A stretch of 64,000 nt of DNA from Flavobacterium piscisymbiosum (GCF_020905295.1 NZ_JAJJMM010000001.1:4216001-4280000); one strand, 5' to 3'. Shown: positions 8,790-18,067, counted from the stretch's first letter. The notes: generated by a model not told the origin, from the letters alone. Made by a program: numbers and translations.

Positions 8790-9236
8790 TTAAATGAAAA
8801 AAAGCTTATATTGCTCTAAATGAGCCTGGATCTCTTTTTTAATTTCAGCTTTATTGGAATCCTCAAGATTATCAATTTTTAATTTTAACGGAATCAAATA
8901 GTTGTGTAACTGATTGTGAGCTTCACCTTTCATTGTACATTTTTTAAAAATCATGGCAAACTCAGATTTCAGTTTCTCTTTCAAAATCAATGCGCTTTCT
9001 TCTTCGCCTGATTCCAGAATTATTTTTTGTAAAGTAGTAATCCCTTCAGTAGTTTCTGGGTTGGCTTCCCATAATTGTCCTTTGTTCAGGCTCACTTCCG
9101 CGGCTGTTTCGGTATTTTTTTCCGAAACTGAATTTATTTCATTTGCTTCTTTAGATGTTTGATCTTCTTTGTTTTTTTGGCATGATCCGATAGATACAAT
9201 GGCCAATAAAAATAATACTAGTTTTATTTTTGTCAT
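8790..9236 (-). CDS. Putative lipoprotein of unknown function
   Basis: 148 residues from the ATG at 9236. An ATG 21 bases upstream is less likely because it would overlap the hemerythrin gene and lengthen the signal peptide. The N-terminus is a lipoprotein signal, MTKIKLVLFLLAIVSIGSC, with C19 as the lipidated residue. The mature part is low-complexity (Glu/Asn/Ser) then helical and lysine/glutamate-rich. No domain recognised. It sits within the minus-strand block between hemerythrin and the 403-residue membrane protein, so it probably works in the periplasm with them. Confidence 0.65.
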   Translation of the reverse strand: MTKIKLVLFLLAIVSIGSCQKNKEDQTSKEANEINSVSEKNTETAAEVSLNKGQLWEANPETTEGITTLQKIILESGEEESALILKEKLKSEFAMIFKKCTMKGEAHNQLHNYLIPLKLKIDNLEDSNKAEIKKEIQAHLEQYKLFFI

Positions 9237-9247
9237 TTTGTTAAATT

Positions 9248-9712
9248 TTAGCTCCAAAAATCAGCATCTTCATTTTCTATAAAAGCTTCCTTTGAATGTA
9301 TTTCTTCTATTTTTTTTAATTGTTCCTTTGTGGCTGCTTTTTGAATTTCAGCAAATAAAACACGCTCTTCAAAGCGGATATGAGAGTCTAACTCTTTTTC
9401 GATTCTTTTTAAATTTATTTCCAGATCTGAAGTACTTTCAAATAATTCGTTTAACGTTCTGTGTTCTTTCAAAGCCTGCTCAATGAGCGCGTTATCTGCT
9501 TCTAAGATCGTGAAAACGTATTTTTCCTCCAGCTCAAAATGCGTCTTTAAATAAATTTCATAAAACCAATCGACGTATTTTTTGATGCGCTGCAGGTCAA
9601 TATTTTTCGCCATTCCAGTTTTAATTTTCCAGCAAAGCAGCAGACCATGATGGTGGTCGTGGCTTAAAGGCCTTAATTCCGGAGCTCTTTTGATGGGAGT
9701 AGTTGATTTCAT
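9248..9712 (-). CDS. Hemerythrin-like (HHE) domain protein
   Basis: 154 residues forming a predicted four-helix bundle. Potential di-iron ligands are H18/H20-22 (LSHDHHHGL), H58 and E62 (THFELEEKYVF), H84 (KEHRTL), and H111 with E115/E116 (HIRFEERVLF). Such proteins bind O2 or NO or sense them. A relative lies at 48258-48743 (161 residues, same helix pattern RIKNYADWYY against RIKKYVDWFY). Position between nrdG and the lipoprotein in the anaerobic block suggests NO or O2 scavenging to protect NrdD/NrdG; that is inference. Confidence 0.8.
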   Translation of the reverse strand: MKSTTPIKRAPELRPLSHDHHHGLLLCWKIKTGMAKNIDLQRIKKYVDWFYEIYLKTHFELEEKYVFTILEADNALIEQALKEHRTLNELFESTSDLEINLKRIEKELDSHIRFEERVLFAEIQKAATKEQLKKIEEIHSKEAFIENEDADFWS

Positions 9713-9747
9713 TTGCTTAAAATTGATTGATTTAAAAAAATAAATTA

Positions 9748-10437
9748 CTATCCTCTAAAATGAATTTTAATTTTCTCTGTACCAATATTTTGGTTTTCCA
9801 ATTCTTTAAAAGAATGCCCAAGTTTTTCTATTGTCGAGGATCCATTAATAAAATGCTGAATGTAATAATTTCCTGAATATCCCAAATTTTCCAGAAAAAA
9901 CACCATTTCCTGAATATCTCTTTTGTTTAATAAATCAGAGTGCACTGTTGTACGAACTTCAAAAGGTACTGTATGATGAAGCAATAAAAGTAATGATTTT
10001 GCAAAGGGAATGAAAAGTTTTGATTGGGTTATCTTTGCAAATTTCGCAGGCATTGCTTTAAAATCAAGTGCTACATAATTAATGAGTTCTTTTTGAATCA
10101 GTTCTTCCAATATGTCCGGCCGTGATCCATTGGTGTCAATTTTGATCAAAAAACCCATTTTTTTGACTTCTTTAATAAACGAAACAGCCTTTTTATGTAA
10201 CAGACATTCACCTCCGCTAAAAACTACGGCGTCCAATAGATTAACCCTGCTTTTGAGGAATTGAAGTGCTTTATCAAAAGTAATACGTCCTTTTCCGTAT
10301 ACAATTTCTGGATTATAGCAATACAAACACCGCATATTACAGCCTGCAAACCAAAAAATGCAAGCTGATTGGTGCGGATAATCTAATAAAGTAAACGGTG
10401 TAATACTGTAAATAGGGGCACTAACATTTTGCTTCAT
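9748..10437 (-). CDS. nrdG: Anaerobic ribonucleotide reductase activating protein (radical SAM)
   Basis: 229 residues from the ATG at 10437 (MKQNVSAPIYSITPFTLLD); a longer frame from 10464 would overlap the preceding small gene by 44 bases and adds nothing conserved. Radical-SAM cluster C33-X3-C37-X2-C40 (GCNMRCLYCYNP) and GGEC follow. NrdG generates the glycyl radical on NrdD using SAM. The start overlaps the end of the 54-residue glycyl-radical domain gene by 17 bases, consistent with co-translation of activator and target. Confidence 0.9.
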   Translation of the reverse strand: MKQNVSAPIYSITPFTLLDYPHQSACIFWFAGCNMRCLYCYNPEIVYGKGRITFDKALQFLKSRVNLLDAVVFSGGECLLHKKAVSFIKEVKKMGFLIKIDTNGSRPDILEELIQKELINYVALDFKAMPAKFAKITQSKLFIPFAKSLLLLLHHTVPFEVRTTVHSDLLNKRDIQEMVFFLENLGYSGNYYIQHFINGSSTIEKLGHSFKELENQNIGTEKIKIHFRG

Positions 10438-10585
10438 TGAAATGGGTTCGCTGTTTGTGTTCACCTTTTTTTCCGATATTAAAACTTTCTACGGGTCTGT
10501 GGTAGCCCATTACTCTTGTGTACACCAGGCATTTGGTGCGAACTTCTTGATTTTGTTCTAAAATCGCGTTGGTTGTTAGTTTCAT
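10421..10585 (-). CDS. Separate glycyl-radical domain of class III ribonucleotide reductase (split NrdD C-terminus)
   Basis: 54 residues, ATG at 10585 to TAG at 10421. It contains TKCLVYTRVMGYHRPVE then FNIGKKGEHKQR, which matches the glycyl-radical loop at the C-terminus of one-piece NrdD enzymes (E. coli RVCGYLG then FNAGKQEE). G27 is the expected radical site. The upstream 701-residue NrdD ends at a zinc ribbon and lacks this loop, so enzyme activity should need both chains. It lies 51 bases after nrdD and overlaps nrdG by 17. It is not a shadow: conserved residues and coupling argue for a real gene. Confidence 0.85.
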   Translation of the reverse strand: MKLTTNAILEQNQEVRTKCLVYTRVMGYHRPVESFNIGKKGEHKQRTHFNEAKC

Positions 10586-10636
10586 ATTTGCTGTTTTTTT
10601 AGTTATGAATTGTGTAAAATTTGCGATGTGGTTTTT

Positions 10637-12742
10637 TCAAATATCTATAAGCTTTGTTTTTTCTTCAATGATAATTTCATCGCATTTTGGGCAATATTCA
10701 TGCTCTCCGTTTAGATAACCATGAACAGGGCAAACACTAAATACAGGTGTTACTGTGATGTAAGGCAATTTAAAATTAGTAATCACTTTTTTTACAAAAT
10801 TTTTGCAAGCTTCAGGTGAGCTTATTCTTTCGCTCATATACAAATGCAAAACGGTTCCTCCTGTGTATTTGCATTGCAATTGGTCCTGAAGCATCAAAGC
10901 TTCAAATGGATCCTGGGTAAAATCTACAGGGATTTGGGAACTATTTGTGTAGTAAATATTTTTTTCTGCTCCCGCCTGAATAATATCGTCAAAACGTTTT
11001 TTATCCTCTTTGGCAAATCGGTATGTGGTTCCTTCTGCCGGAGTGGCTTCTAAATTATAAAGATTTCCAGTTTCTTCCTGATACTGCTTCATTCTGTCCC
11101 GGATGTGTTCCAGAATTTCAGAAGCAAGTTCAATACCAGTTTCAGAAGTTATGTCGTCTTCATTATGGGTAAAATTCTGTATCATTTCGTTCATTCCGTT
11201 TACACCAATAGTTGAAAAGTGATTTCTGAAATGTTGTAAATACCGTTTGGTGTAGGGATACAATCCACGATCGTACATTCCCTGAATAAAAGTTCTTTTT
11301 TTCTCTAAAGTTGATTTGGAAATCAATAAAAGCTTGTCCAATTGTTGAAATAAAGCTGCTTTGTTTCCTTTGAATAAATAACCTAAACGAGCCATATTAA
11401 TAGTTACCACGCCAATACTTCCTGTCATTTCAGCGCTTCCAAAAAGTCCGTTTCCACGTTTTAGTAGTTCGCGCAAATCGAGTTGCAAACGGCAGCACAT
11501 ACTGCGAACAGCATTGGGCTTGTAGGCATTTTCATTTTCTATTTGATTGCCATTTTCGTCCAAAACATATTGGCTTCCAATGAAATTTTGAAAATAAGAA
11601 GAACCAATTTTCGCTGTGTTTTCAAAAAGCAGGTTTGTGTTCTCTCCATCCCAGTCAAATTCTTCGGTAATATTAACCGTTGGAATAGGGAAGGTAAAGG
11701 GCTGCCCATTGGCATCACCTTCTGTCATTACGGTATAATACGCTTTATTGATTAGATTCATTTCTTTTTGAAAATGCTCGTATCGTAAATTAGTAACTTC
11801 AGAAACTCCTCTGCTTTTAGCCCTTGCCAATAGGTCTGTACTATTGTTCTTTTCAAAAATATGACAATCATTTTTAGTCGGAATTTGTGCTTTTAAATCC
11901 TCAGGAACAACCCAGTCTAAAGTGATATTAGTAAAGGGAGATTGTCCCCAGCGTGCGGGAACATTCAGGTTGTACACAAAACTTCGTACCGCTTTTAAAA
12001 CGTCATCATAAAGGAGATCGTCTTTGAATACATAAGGAGCCAAATAGGTGTCAAAAGAACTAAAGGCTTGTGCACCTGCCCATTCGCTTTGCAAAATCCC
12101 CAGAAAATTTGCCATCTGTCCTAAAGCTTCCCTAAAATGAGATGGCGGTTTGCTTTCCACCCGGCCTCTGACTCCATTGAAACCTTCATTTAACAATACA
12201 CGCAAACTCCAACCCGCACAATAGCCCGTGAGGCAATCCAAATCGTGAATGTGAATATCACCATTGCGGTGTGCATAGCCTTCTTCTTTAGAATACACTT
12301 TATCCAGCCAATAATTTGCGATAACTTTTCCTGCTACATTGCTAACCAATCCTGCGTTCGAATAAGAGGTGTTGGCGTTGGCGTTGATCCGCCAATCTGT
12401 TTGTTGTATGTATTCTTCAATCGTTTGGGTGCTGTCGACATAAGTTGTGTCATCATTCAATCCTTCAAGATGTTCGCGTTGCAGCTTTCTGGTGTGTCGG
12501 TATAGCATAAAGGAGCGCATGGCATCAAAATGGTTTTTATCGAATAATTTTTTTTCGATTACATCCTGAATTTCTTCAACAGACCATACTTCTTTGTTTT
12601 CGAGTTGTATAGCCACACTTTCAAAAACACTTTCATCAACAGCTATAGAGACACTCTGAAAATTTTTTTCAATTGCATCTTTGATCTTATAACTTTCAAA
12701 TGGCTGATACTTTCCATTTCTTTTGATGACATAATTTTCCAT
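10637..12742 (-). CDS. nrdD: Anaerobic ribonucleoside-triphosphate reductase, large part lacking the glycyl loop
   Basis: 701 residues. An ATP-cone occupies about residues 3-90 (VIKRNGKYQPFESYKI), controlling activity by ATP/dATP. The barrel carries the active-site SMCCRLQL motif, and the C-terminus has a zinc-ribbon pattern CPVHGYLNGEHEYCPKC before KLIDI. One-piece NrdD proteins continue into an RVCGYLG glycyl-radical loop; here the chain stops and the loop is encoded by the next gene (10421-10585). It follows ric by 33 bases. It makes dNTPs without oxygen, so it fits anaerobic denitrifying growth. Confidence 0.92.
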   Translation of the reverse strand: MENYVIKRNGKYQPFESYKIKDAIEKNFQSVSIAVDESVFESVAIQLENKEVWSVEEIQDVIEKKLFDKNHFDAMRSFMLYRHTRKLQREHLEGLNDDTTYVDSTQTIEEYIQQTDWRINANANTSYSNAGLVSNVAGKVIANYWLDKVYSKEEGYAHRNGDIHIHDLDCLTGYCAGWSLRVLLNEGFNGVRGRVESKPPSHFREALGQMANFLGILQSEWAGAQAFSSFDTYLAPYVFKDDLLYDDVLKAVRSFVYNLNVPARWGQSPFTNITLDWVVPEDLKAQIPTKNDCHIFEKNNSTDLLARAKSRGVSEVTNLRYEHFQKEMNLINKAYYTVMTEGDANGQPFTFPIPTVNITEEFDWDGENTNLLFENTAKIGSSYFQNFIGSQYVLDENGNQIENENAYKPNAVRSMCCRLQLDLRELLKRGNGLFGSAEMTGSIGVVTINMARLGYLFKGNKAALFQQLDKLLLISKSTLEKKRTFIQGMYDRGLYPYTKRYLQHFRNHFSTIGVNGMNEMIQNFTHNEDDITSETGIELASEILEHIRDRMKQYQEETGNLYNLEATPAEGTTYRFAKEDKKRFDDIIQAGAEKNIYYTNSSQIPVDFTQDPFEALMLQDQLQCKYTGGTVLHLYMSERISSPEACKNFVKKVITNFKLPYITVTPVFSVCPVHGYLNGEHEYCPKCDEIIIEEKTKLIDI

Positions 12743-12775
12743 AGTTGTTGGTTCTTAGTGATTGAAAGCTACTTA

Positions 12776-13504
12776 TTATTGAGCTGTAAAGTCTTTTTCA
12801 AGTTTGGCAGCTTTTGGAAATAAAATATTATTCTCCAAATGAATGTGTTTATGCAAATCCTGCTCAAATTCTTCTAGCATTGCAAACGTAACTTTATAAG
12901 TATTACAGCCATCGGCTGGCGGTGTATAATTGTTAGTTAATTCTGCTATTTTTCTAAAACGGACACCTTCGGCGTCGTGCTCGTGCATCATCATAGCAAT
13001 TGGATTTTGAATTGTTTCAAAATGAGGCAGCTCAATTAATTCATCAGATAGAGTAGCATGAATCATTTTTTTTATAAATGGGAACAAAATCAGCTCTTCT
13101 TTTTTCATATGTTGTGCCAATTCTCCTGCGCAGCCTTTAAAAAGCTCATTTATTAATAATAGTTCAGGATGTTTTGCGCCATGCACTCTGCTGAGCTTAT
13201 CTAAAAACTGCAGCAGTATTGGTGTTTTTTCTGATACATATCTGTGATGCTTTTTTTCAATATAATCAGCCAATAAATCAATCGGCCAGGCATTGTAATC
13301 AATTCCTGAATCGCTTTTTGATGATAGAACTGTTTCAATTTCCTGTAATAAAACATCTGCAGTCACTGCTTTTTTCTGGCAGGCTTCTTCAATGCTTCTG
13401 TTTCCGTTACAGCAAAAATCTATTCCGTATTTTGAGAACAAGGCTGCTGTTCTAAAATCTTTTGCCACGTATTCTCCGATTGTAATTTGTTCTAAAGTTT
13501 CCAT
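12776..13504 (-). CDS. ric: Iron-sulphur cluster repair di-iron protein (RIC/ScdA/YtfE)
   Basis: 242 residues, the typical length. The N-terminal DUF542 domain has FRTAALFSKYGIDFCCNG with the paired cysteines. The C-terminal hemerythrin domain has histidine/glutamate ligands in KKHHRYV, KHPEL, HMKKEELILFPF, MMHEHDAEG and HIHLENNILFP. RIC repairs Fe-S clusters damaged by NO or oxidants. It is the first gene of a long minus-strand run, with an FNR-type palindrome at 13679-13692, so it probably leads that operon. NO from the adjacent NirK explains its presence. Confidence 0.92.
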   Translation of the reverse strand: METLEQITIGEYVAKDFRTAALFSKYGIDFCCNGNRSIEEACQKKAVTADVLLQEIETVLSSKSDSGIDYNAWPIDLLADYIEKKHHRYVSEKTPILLQFLDKLSRVHGAKHPELLLINELFKGCAGELAQHMKKEELILFPFIKKMIHATLSDELIELPHFETIQNPIAMMMHEHDAEGVRFRKIAELTNNYTPPADGCNTYKVTFAMLEEFEQDLHKHIHLENNILFPKAAKLEKDFTAQ

Positions 13505-13678
13505 AATTTTTATTTAGATTATAATTTGTAAATGATTAAACGATGATGATCTTAATAAAAGAGTATTTTGTCTTTTAATTAAACACACTTCATCATTTAT
13601 TTTGTTATCCAGTTGTCTTATTATTATTTAATGTATTATTTGATATTGTAAAATTCGTATAATTATAAAATGCAGAAT

Positions 13679-13692
13679 ATGATTTAAATCAT
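13679..13692. promoter_or_regulatory. FNR-type operator between ric and nirK
   Basis: ATGATTTAAATCAT is a perfect 14-bp palindrome, 175 bases before ric and 185 before nirK. On the minus strand a poor -7 candidate (GAATTTTA, 13656-13649) ends at the standard 36.5-base distance, so it most likely serves ric. The rest of 13505-13876 is AT-rich intergenic DNA holding only this site and the nirK site. Confidence 0.6.
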
Positions 13693-13806
13693 AAGACTGC
13701 ATTTTTTTAAATATTTTTTTAAAGTGACCTTAACCATTTTTATTTTTAAAGGAAAATAGTCAGCTGTAAATATCTTTTCTTTTGGAGTTTTTTAAAAATA
13801 GTGAAT

Positions 13807-13850
13807 ATGACAAATATCATAATAAAGGATATTTTTATCCTTTATTTTTA
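13807..13850 (+). promoter_or_regulatory. nirK promoter: FNR-type operator and -7-like box
   Basis: ATGACAAATATCAT at 13807-13820 fits the palindrome with one deviation. TATTTTTA at 13843-13850 differs from TAnnTTTG only at the last base. Spacing from palindrome centre to box end is 36.5 bases, identical to hemN and narK. The ATG of nirK lies 26 bases past the box. Confidence 0.6.
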
Positions 13851-13876
13851 CACTATAAATTTCAAACCAAAATAAT

Positions 13877-15361
13877 ATGAAAACCAGTGTTAAATTAAAC
13901 AGACAAATAAGGGGGTTTTTTATAATGTTGCTTGTTTTAGTCGGATTTTTTTCTTGCAAAAGAGGAAGCGATGAAGCAAAAAATTATCAAAATATTGAGG
14001 CCAAAGGGCAGCAAACTGCCGAACTCACGGCGCCTCCGTTTGTTCCGAAAGCAGTAGGAGACCGTGAAGCTACAAAATTAGTGGTCAATATGGAAATTAA
14101 GGAAATTGAAGGAGAAATGGTAGATGGTGTAAAATATATCTATTGGACTTTTGGGGGTTCTGTTCCCGGAAGTTTTATCAGAACCAGAGTGGGTGATGAA
14201 GTAGAATTTCACCTAAAAAACCATCCGGATAACAAAATGCCTCACAATATTGATTTACACGCGGTAACCGGGCCAGGAGGAGGAGCAACCTCATCGTTGG
14301 TTGCCCCAGGTCACGAAAAAGTGTTTAGTTTCAAAACCTTAAATCCCGGTTTATACGTGTATCATTGTGCTACAGCACCAGTTGGAATGCATATTGCTAA
14401 CGGAATGTATGGGTTGATTTTGGTTGAACCAGAAGGAGGCTTGCCACCAGTTGATAAAGAATATTACATCATGCAAGGCGATTTTTACACCAAGGGCAGT
14501 TATGGGGAACAAGGTTCTCAACCTTTTGATATGGATAAAGCCATTAAGGAACAAGCTGATTATGTGGTCTTCAATGGGAAAGTTGGAGCTCTCGCCGGAG
14601 ATAAGTCTTTAACGGCCAAAGTTGGTGAAACTGTCCGTATTTATATGGGAAATGGAGGTCCTAATTTGGTCTCATCTTTCCATGTTATTGGAGAAATTTT
14701 CGACAAAGTGCATATTGAAGGAGGGGATATGATCAACGAAAACGTACAAACTACCTTAATACCTGCAGGTGGTTCGGCCATTGTGGAGTTTAAAGTAGAT
14801 GTTCCGGGAACTTTTATACTGGTAGACCACTCGATTTTTAGGGCCTTTAATAAAGGAGCACTTGGAATGCTGAAAGTTGAAGGCGAGGAAAATAAAAAAT
14901 TGTATTCTGGAACCATACAAGATGGAATTTATTTACCAGAAGGTGGGACAATTCAAGGTATGCCAAAAGGCAAAGCAGTTCCTAAAACTACTGTTGCAAA
15001 AACTGTTCCTGAACAAATTAAAGCCGGTAAAGATTTATTTGACCGTACCTGTTATGCCTGTCACCAATCTGAAGGACAAGGTATTCCGAATGCTTTTCCT
15101 CCATTGGCAAAATCAGATTACCTGAATGCGAATCCAGATAGAGCTATTGGCGCGGTATTGCACGGATTAAGTGGAGAGATCACCGTTAATGGCAAGAAAT
15201 TCAATAACGTGATGACCAGTCAGAACCTAACTGACGAGCAAGCTGCTGATGTTCTGACATACATATACAACAGTTGGGGCAATAATAAAACAGTAATAAC
15301 TCCGGCAAAAGTAAAAGCTGTTAGAGCCAAACCTGCTCCAAAAGTAGCCCAGGAACATTAG
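13877..15361 (+). CDS. nirK: Copper nitrite reductase fused to cytochrome c, lipoprotein
   Basis: 494 residues. Lipoprotein signal with C27 (LVGFFSC). Two cupredoxin domains hold the full NirK set: type 1 Cu ligands H123, C164, H172, M177; type 2 Cu ligands H128, H163, H318; catalytic D126 and H269. After a Pro/Lys linker a cytochrome c domain carries C392-x-x-C395-H396 and a likely axial M446 (NNVMTSQ). It reduces nitrite to NO in the periplasm, with the fused haem receiving electrons. The linked SCO and porin genes downstream fit copper loading and outer-membrane passage. FNR-type operator upstream. Confidence 0.95.
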   Translation: MKTSVKLNRQIRGFFIMLLVLVGFFSCKRGSDEAKNYQNIEAKGQQTAELTAPPFVPKAVGDREATKLVVNMEIKEIEGEMVDGVKYIYWTFGGSVPGSFIRTRVGDEVEFHLKNHPDNKMPHNIDLHAVTGPGGGATSSLVAPGHEKVFSFKTLNPGLYVYHCATAPVGMHIANGMYGLILVEPEGGLPPVDKEYYIMQGDFYTKGSYGEQGSQPFDMDKAIKEQADYVVFNGKVGALAGDKSLTAKVGETVRIYMGNGGPNLVSSFHVIGEIFDKVHIEGGDMINENVQTTLIPAGGSAIVEFKVDVPGTFILVDHSIFRAFNKGALGMLKVEGEENKKLYSGTIQDGIYLPEGGTIQGMPKGKAVPKTTVAKTVPEQIKAGKDLFDRTCYACHQSEGQGIPNAFPPLAKSDYLNANPDRAIGAVLHGLSGEITVNGKKFNNVMTSQNLTDEQAADVLTYIYNSWGNNKTVITPAKVKAVRAKPAPKVAQEH

Positions 15362-15383
15362 AATAAATCAAAAAAAGTAACAG

Positions 15384-16154
15384 ATGGCAGTATTTAAAAC
15401 AATATCAATCCTATTTATATTCTGTGTAAGTTCTCTTTTTGCTCAACAAGAAAAAATGGCATCCATAAAGGGCGGTAGTTTTGTGCCCCTTTATGGTGCT
15501 ACTTCTGAAAAACCGGTCAACATACCTTCTTTTACTATTGATGTGTATCCAGTTACCAATATACAATTTCTTGCTTTTATCAAAAAATACCCAGAGTATA
15601 GTCGTTCTAAAATCAAAGGTATTTTTGCAGATAAAAGTTATCTGGCACAATGGACAAGTGATTTCGATTATGGTTTAAAGAATTTAAACAATGCCCCGGT
15701 TACCAATGTTTCCTGGTTTGCTGCCAAAAAATATTGCGAATGTCAAGGCAAAAGACTGCCAACAATGGACGAATGGGAATATGTAGCCATGGCCGATGAA
15801 AAACGTATTGATGCACGTTCTAAAAAAGAATTCAATAAATACATTTTGTCGTGGTATGAGAAGCCAAAAACCTATTTAAACCCTGTAGGTCAAACCTTCA
15901 GGAATTACTGGGGCGTTTATGACATGCACGGTTTGGTGTGGGAATGGACAGGCGATTTCAATAGTATCTTTCTTTCTGGCGAGTCCAGAAAAGATAAAGC
16001 TACAGATAAAAATCTTTTTTGCGGCAGCGGATCCGTAAATGCCAGCGATTTAATGGATTATGCGGCTTTTATGCGCTATGCTTTCAGAAGCAGCCTGAAA
16101 GCAAATTATACCACCAAAAACTTAGGTTTTCGCTGTGCCAAAGATTTAAAATAG
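15384..16154 (+). CDS. SUMF1/formylglycine-generating-enzyme-fold protein, exported
   Basis: 256 residues with a signal peptide (ISILFIFCVSSLFAQ) and a SUMF1 (FGE-sulfatase) domain: MASIKGGSFVP, TIDVYPVTNIQFLAFI, GKRLPTMDEWEYVA, GLVWEWTGDF and a final NLGFRCA. The paired active-site cysteines of true formylglycine-generating enzymes are not evident, so it is unlikely to make formylglycine. The gene is 22 bases behind nirK and 24 before the SCO gene, so it belongs to the nitrite reductase operon. A structural or maturation role for NirK is inferred, not known to me. Confidence 0.75.
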   Translation: MAVFKTISILFIFCVSSLFAQQEKMASIKGGSFVPLYGATSEKPVNIPSFTIDVYPVTNIQFLAFIKKYPEYSRSKIKGIFADKSYLAQWTSDFDYGLKNLNNAPVTNVSWFAAKKYCECQGKRLPTMDEWEYVAMADEKRIDARSKKEFNKYILSWYEKPKTYLNPVGQTFRNYWGVYDMHGLVWEWTGDFNSIFLSGESRKDKATDKNLFCGSGSVNASDLMDYAAFMRYAFRSSLKANYTTKNLGFRCAKDLK

Positions 16155-16178
16155 GTTCTAAACTATTTATATAAAAAA

Positions 16179-16766
16179 ATGAAAAAACTGTTCCTGGGAT
16201 TAACATTAGTCCTTTTAGTTTTACAGGGATGTAATACTAATAAAAAATCCGAAGATAAACCGATTTCAGATTTATCCATATACAATCTGCCTTCAAAATG
16301 GACCAATCAAAATGGGCAAAATCTTGAAATGAAGGATTTAAAAGGCAAAGTGCTCGTTATGGTAATGATTTATACTTCCTGCAAGGCAGCTTGTCCCAGA
16401 CTAGTGGCCGATATGCGAAATATAGAATCTCGTTTGTCTGAGAACATCAAACCCGATGTAAAGTTCCTATTGGTAAGCATAGATCCGGAAGTTGATACTC
16501 CGGCACGATTAAAAGAATTTGCTATTGCTAATAAAATGGATGGGGAACAATGGGAATTTTTGAGATCCACAGAAGAAAATACCCGAGAGTTTGCAGCGGT
16601 TTTGGCAGTCAACTACAAGAAAATTGCTCCTTTAGATTTTTCGCATTCTAACATAATAAGTGTTTTTAATGCCGAAGGGGAATTAACATTTCAGCAAGAA
16701 GGTTTGGGTGTAAATTCTGAAGCAACGATTAAAAAAATTACTGAAGAAGCTGAAAAGATAGAGTAA
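16179..16766 (+). CDS. SCO1/SenC-type copper chaperone, lipoprotein
   Basis: 195 residues with lipoprotein signal (LLVLQGC, C18). Thioredoxin-like fold with the copper-binding C68-X3-C72 (YTSCKAACP) and H156 (LDFSHSN) typical of SCO. These proteins deliver copper to periplasmic copper sites. It lies in the nirK operon, so loading of the type 1 or type 2 copper of NirK is the natural guess; delivery to NosZ or cytochrome oxidase is also possible. Confidence 0.88.
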   Translation: MKKLFLGLTLVLLVLQGCNTNKKSEDKPISDLSIYNLPSKWTNQNGQNLEMKDLKGKVLVMVMIYTSCKAACPRLVADMRNIESRLSENIKPDVKFLLVSIDPEVDTPARLKEFAIANKMDGEQWEFLRSTEENTREFAAVLAVNYKKIAPLDFSHSNIISVFNAEGELTFQQEGLGVNSEATIKKITEEAEKIE

Positions 16767-16789
16767 ACTTCTTTCTTAAAACTTACAAA

Positions 16790-18067
16790 ATGAAAATCTT
16801 GAAAATTATTGTTATAACACTTTTACCAGTGTTCAGCTGTATTGCTTTTGCTCAGGAACTGGATGCAAATTTACAGATCAGACCTCGTTATGAGTTTAGA
16901 AATGGCTATAAAGCCCCAATTCCTTATGGAGAAACGGCAGCTCAATTTGTTTCATCCAGAACTCGTTTGAATCTGAACTTCAGGCAAGATCAATTTATTA
17001 CCAGACTTACTATGCAAAATGTTCGTGTTTGGGGAGATGTGCCCACAAATACCAAATCAGATGTAAACGGGATTCAGTTATATGAAGCCTGGGTGCAATA
17101 TAACTTTAGTGAAAAATGGAGTGCGCGTTTAGGCCGTCAGGTGATTTCGTATGACAATCAACGCATTTTTGGTGAAGTCGATTGGGCACAACAAGCGCAA
17201 AGTCACGATGCTGCGATAGCAACTTTTAAAAGTAACAAAAATCATCTGGATGTAGCGATTGCATATAATGCAAATGCTGAAACCGAACTTACAACACCTT
17301 ATACCGTGCTAAATTACAAATCGATGCAATATGCTTGGTACCATACTGAGTTATTGAAAATAAATATGAGTTTCTTGTTTTTAAATACAGGTTATGAAAA
17401 TAAATTAACAGATCCAGTTCCAACACCAACACCCGAATTGAAAGTAGATTACATGCAGACTTTTGGAACGTATTGGAAAACCAAAGGGAAATCCTGGGAT
17501 GTAGACTTATGGTTTTATGGGCAAACAGGAAAAAATGCAACTAATACAGTAAATGCTTTTGACGTAGCTCTTAATTTTAATTATGACCTGACCGATAAGT
17601 TTAAAGCTGGTTTTGGATACGAATATCTTTCCGGAAAGAGCCAGGAAAATACTAGTTCAGCAATAAAATCCTTTCATCCTGTTTTTGGAACCAATCATGC
17701 CTTTAATGGATATATGGATTATTTCTATGTGGGAAATCATAAAAATTCGGTTGGTTTAAAGGATGCTTTTTTGAAATTTGCATACAATGTCAACAAATGG
17801 CAATTTGCGTTATTTCCCCATGCTTTTAATACTGCGAATACCGTTTTGGATGCTAATGGAAATGAAATGAAGAACTATCTTGGTACGGAAATCGATTTTA
17901 CATTTGGCTATTCAGCGCATAAATTTGTGAATGTAACGGGAGGTTATTCCCAAATGTTTGCTACCGATACCATGCAAAGATTGAAAGATGGCCACGTTGA
18001 TCACGTTAACAATTGGGCGTGGGTAATGATTAATGTAAATCCTCAGATTTTTTCGCATAAAAAATAA
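16790..18067 (+). CDS. Alginate-export-family outer-membrane porin
   Basis: 425 residues with a signal peptide ending FAQ near residue 22 and alternating beta-strand pattern throughout (LQIRPRYEFRNGYK, RTRLNLNFRQDQFITRLTMQNVRVWGD, FSEKWSARLGRQVISYDNQR). It matches the alginate_exp/porin family common in denitrification loci of Bacteroidota. A passage for nitrite or nitrate across the outer membrane is likely from context. Last gene of the nirK operon; 24 bases behind the SCO gene. Confidence 0.78.
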   Translation: MKILKIIVITLLPVFSCIAFAQELDANLQIRPRYEFRNGYKAPIPYGETAAQFVSSRTRLNLNFRQDQFITRLTMQNVRVWGDVPTNTKSDVNGIQLYEAWVQYNFSEKWSARLGRQVISYDNQRIFGEVDWAQQAQSHDAAIATFKSNKNHLDVAIAYNANAETELTTPYTVLNYKSMQYAWYHTELLKINMSFLFLNTGYENKLTDPVPTPTPELKVDYMQTFGTYWKTKGKSWDVDLWFYGQTGKNATNTVNAFDVALNFNYDLTDKFKAGFGYEYLSGKSQENTSSAIKSFHPVFGTNHAFNGYMDYFYVGNHKNSVGLKDAFLKFAYNVNKWQFALFPHAFNTANTVLDANGNEMKNYLGTEIDFTFGYSAHKFVNVTGGYSQMFATDTMQRLKDGHVDHVNNWAWVMINVNPQIFSHKK

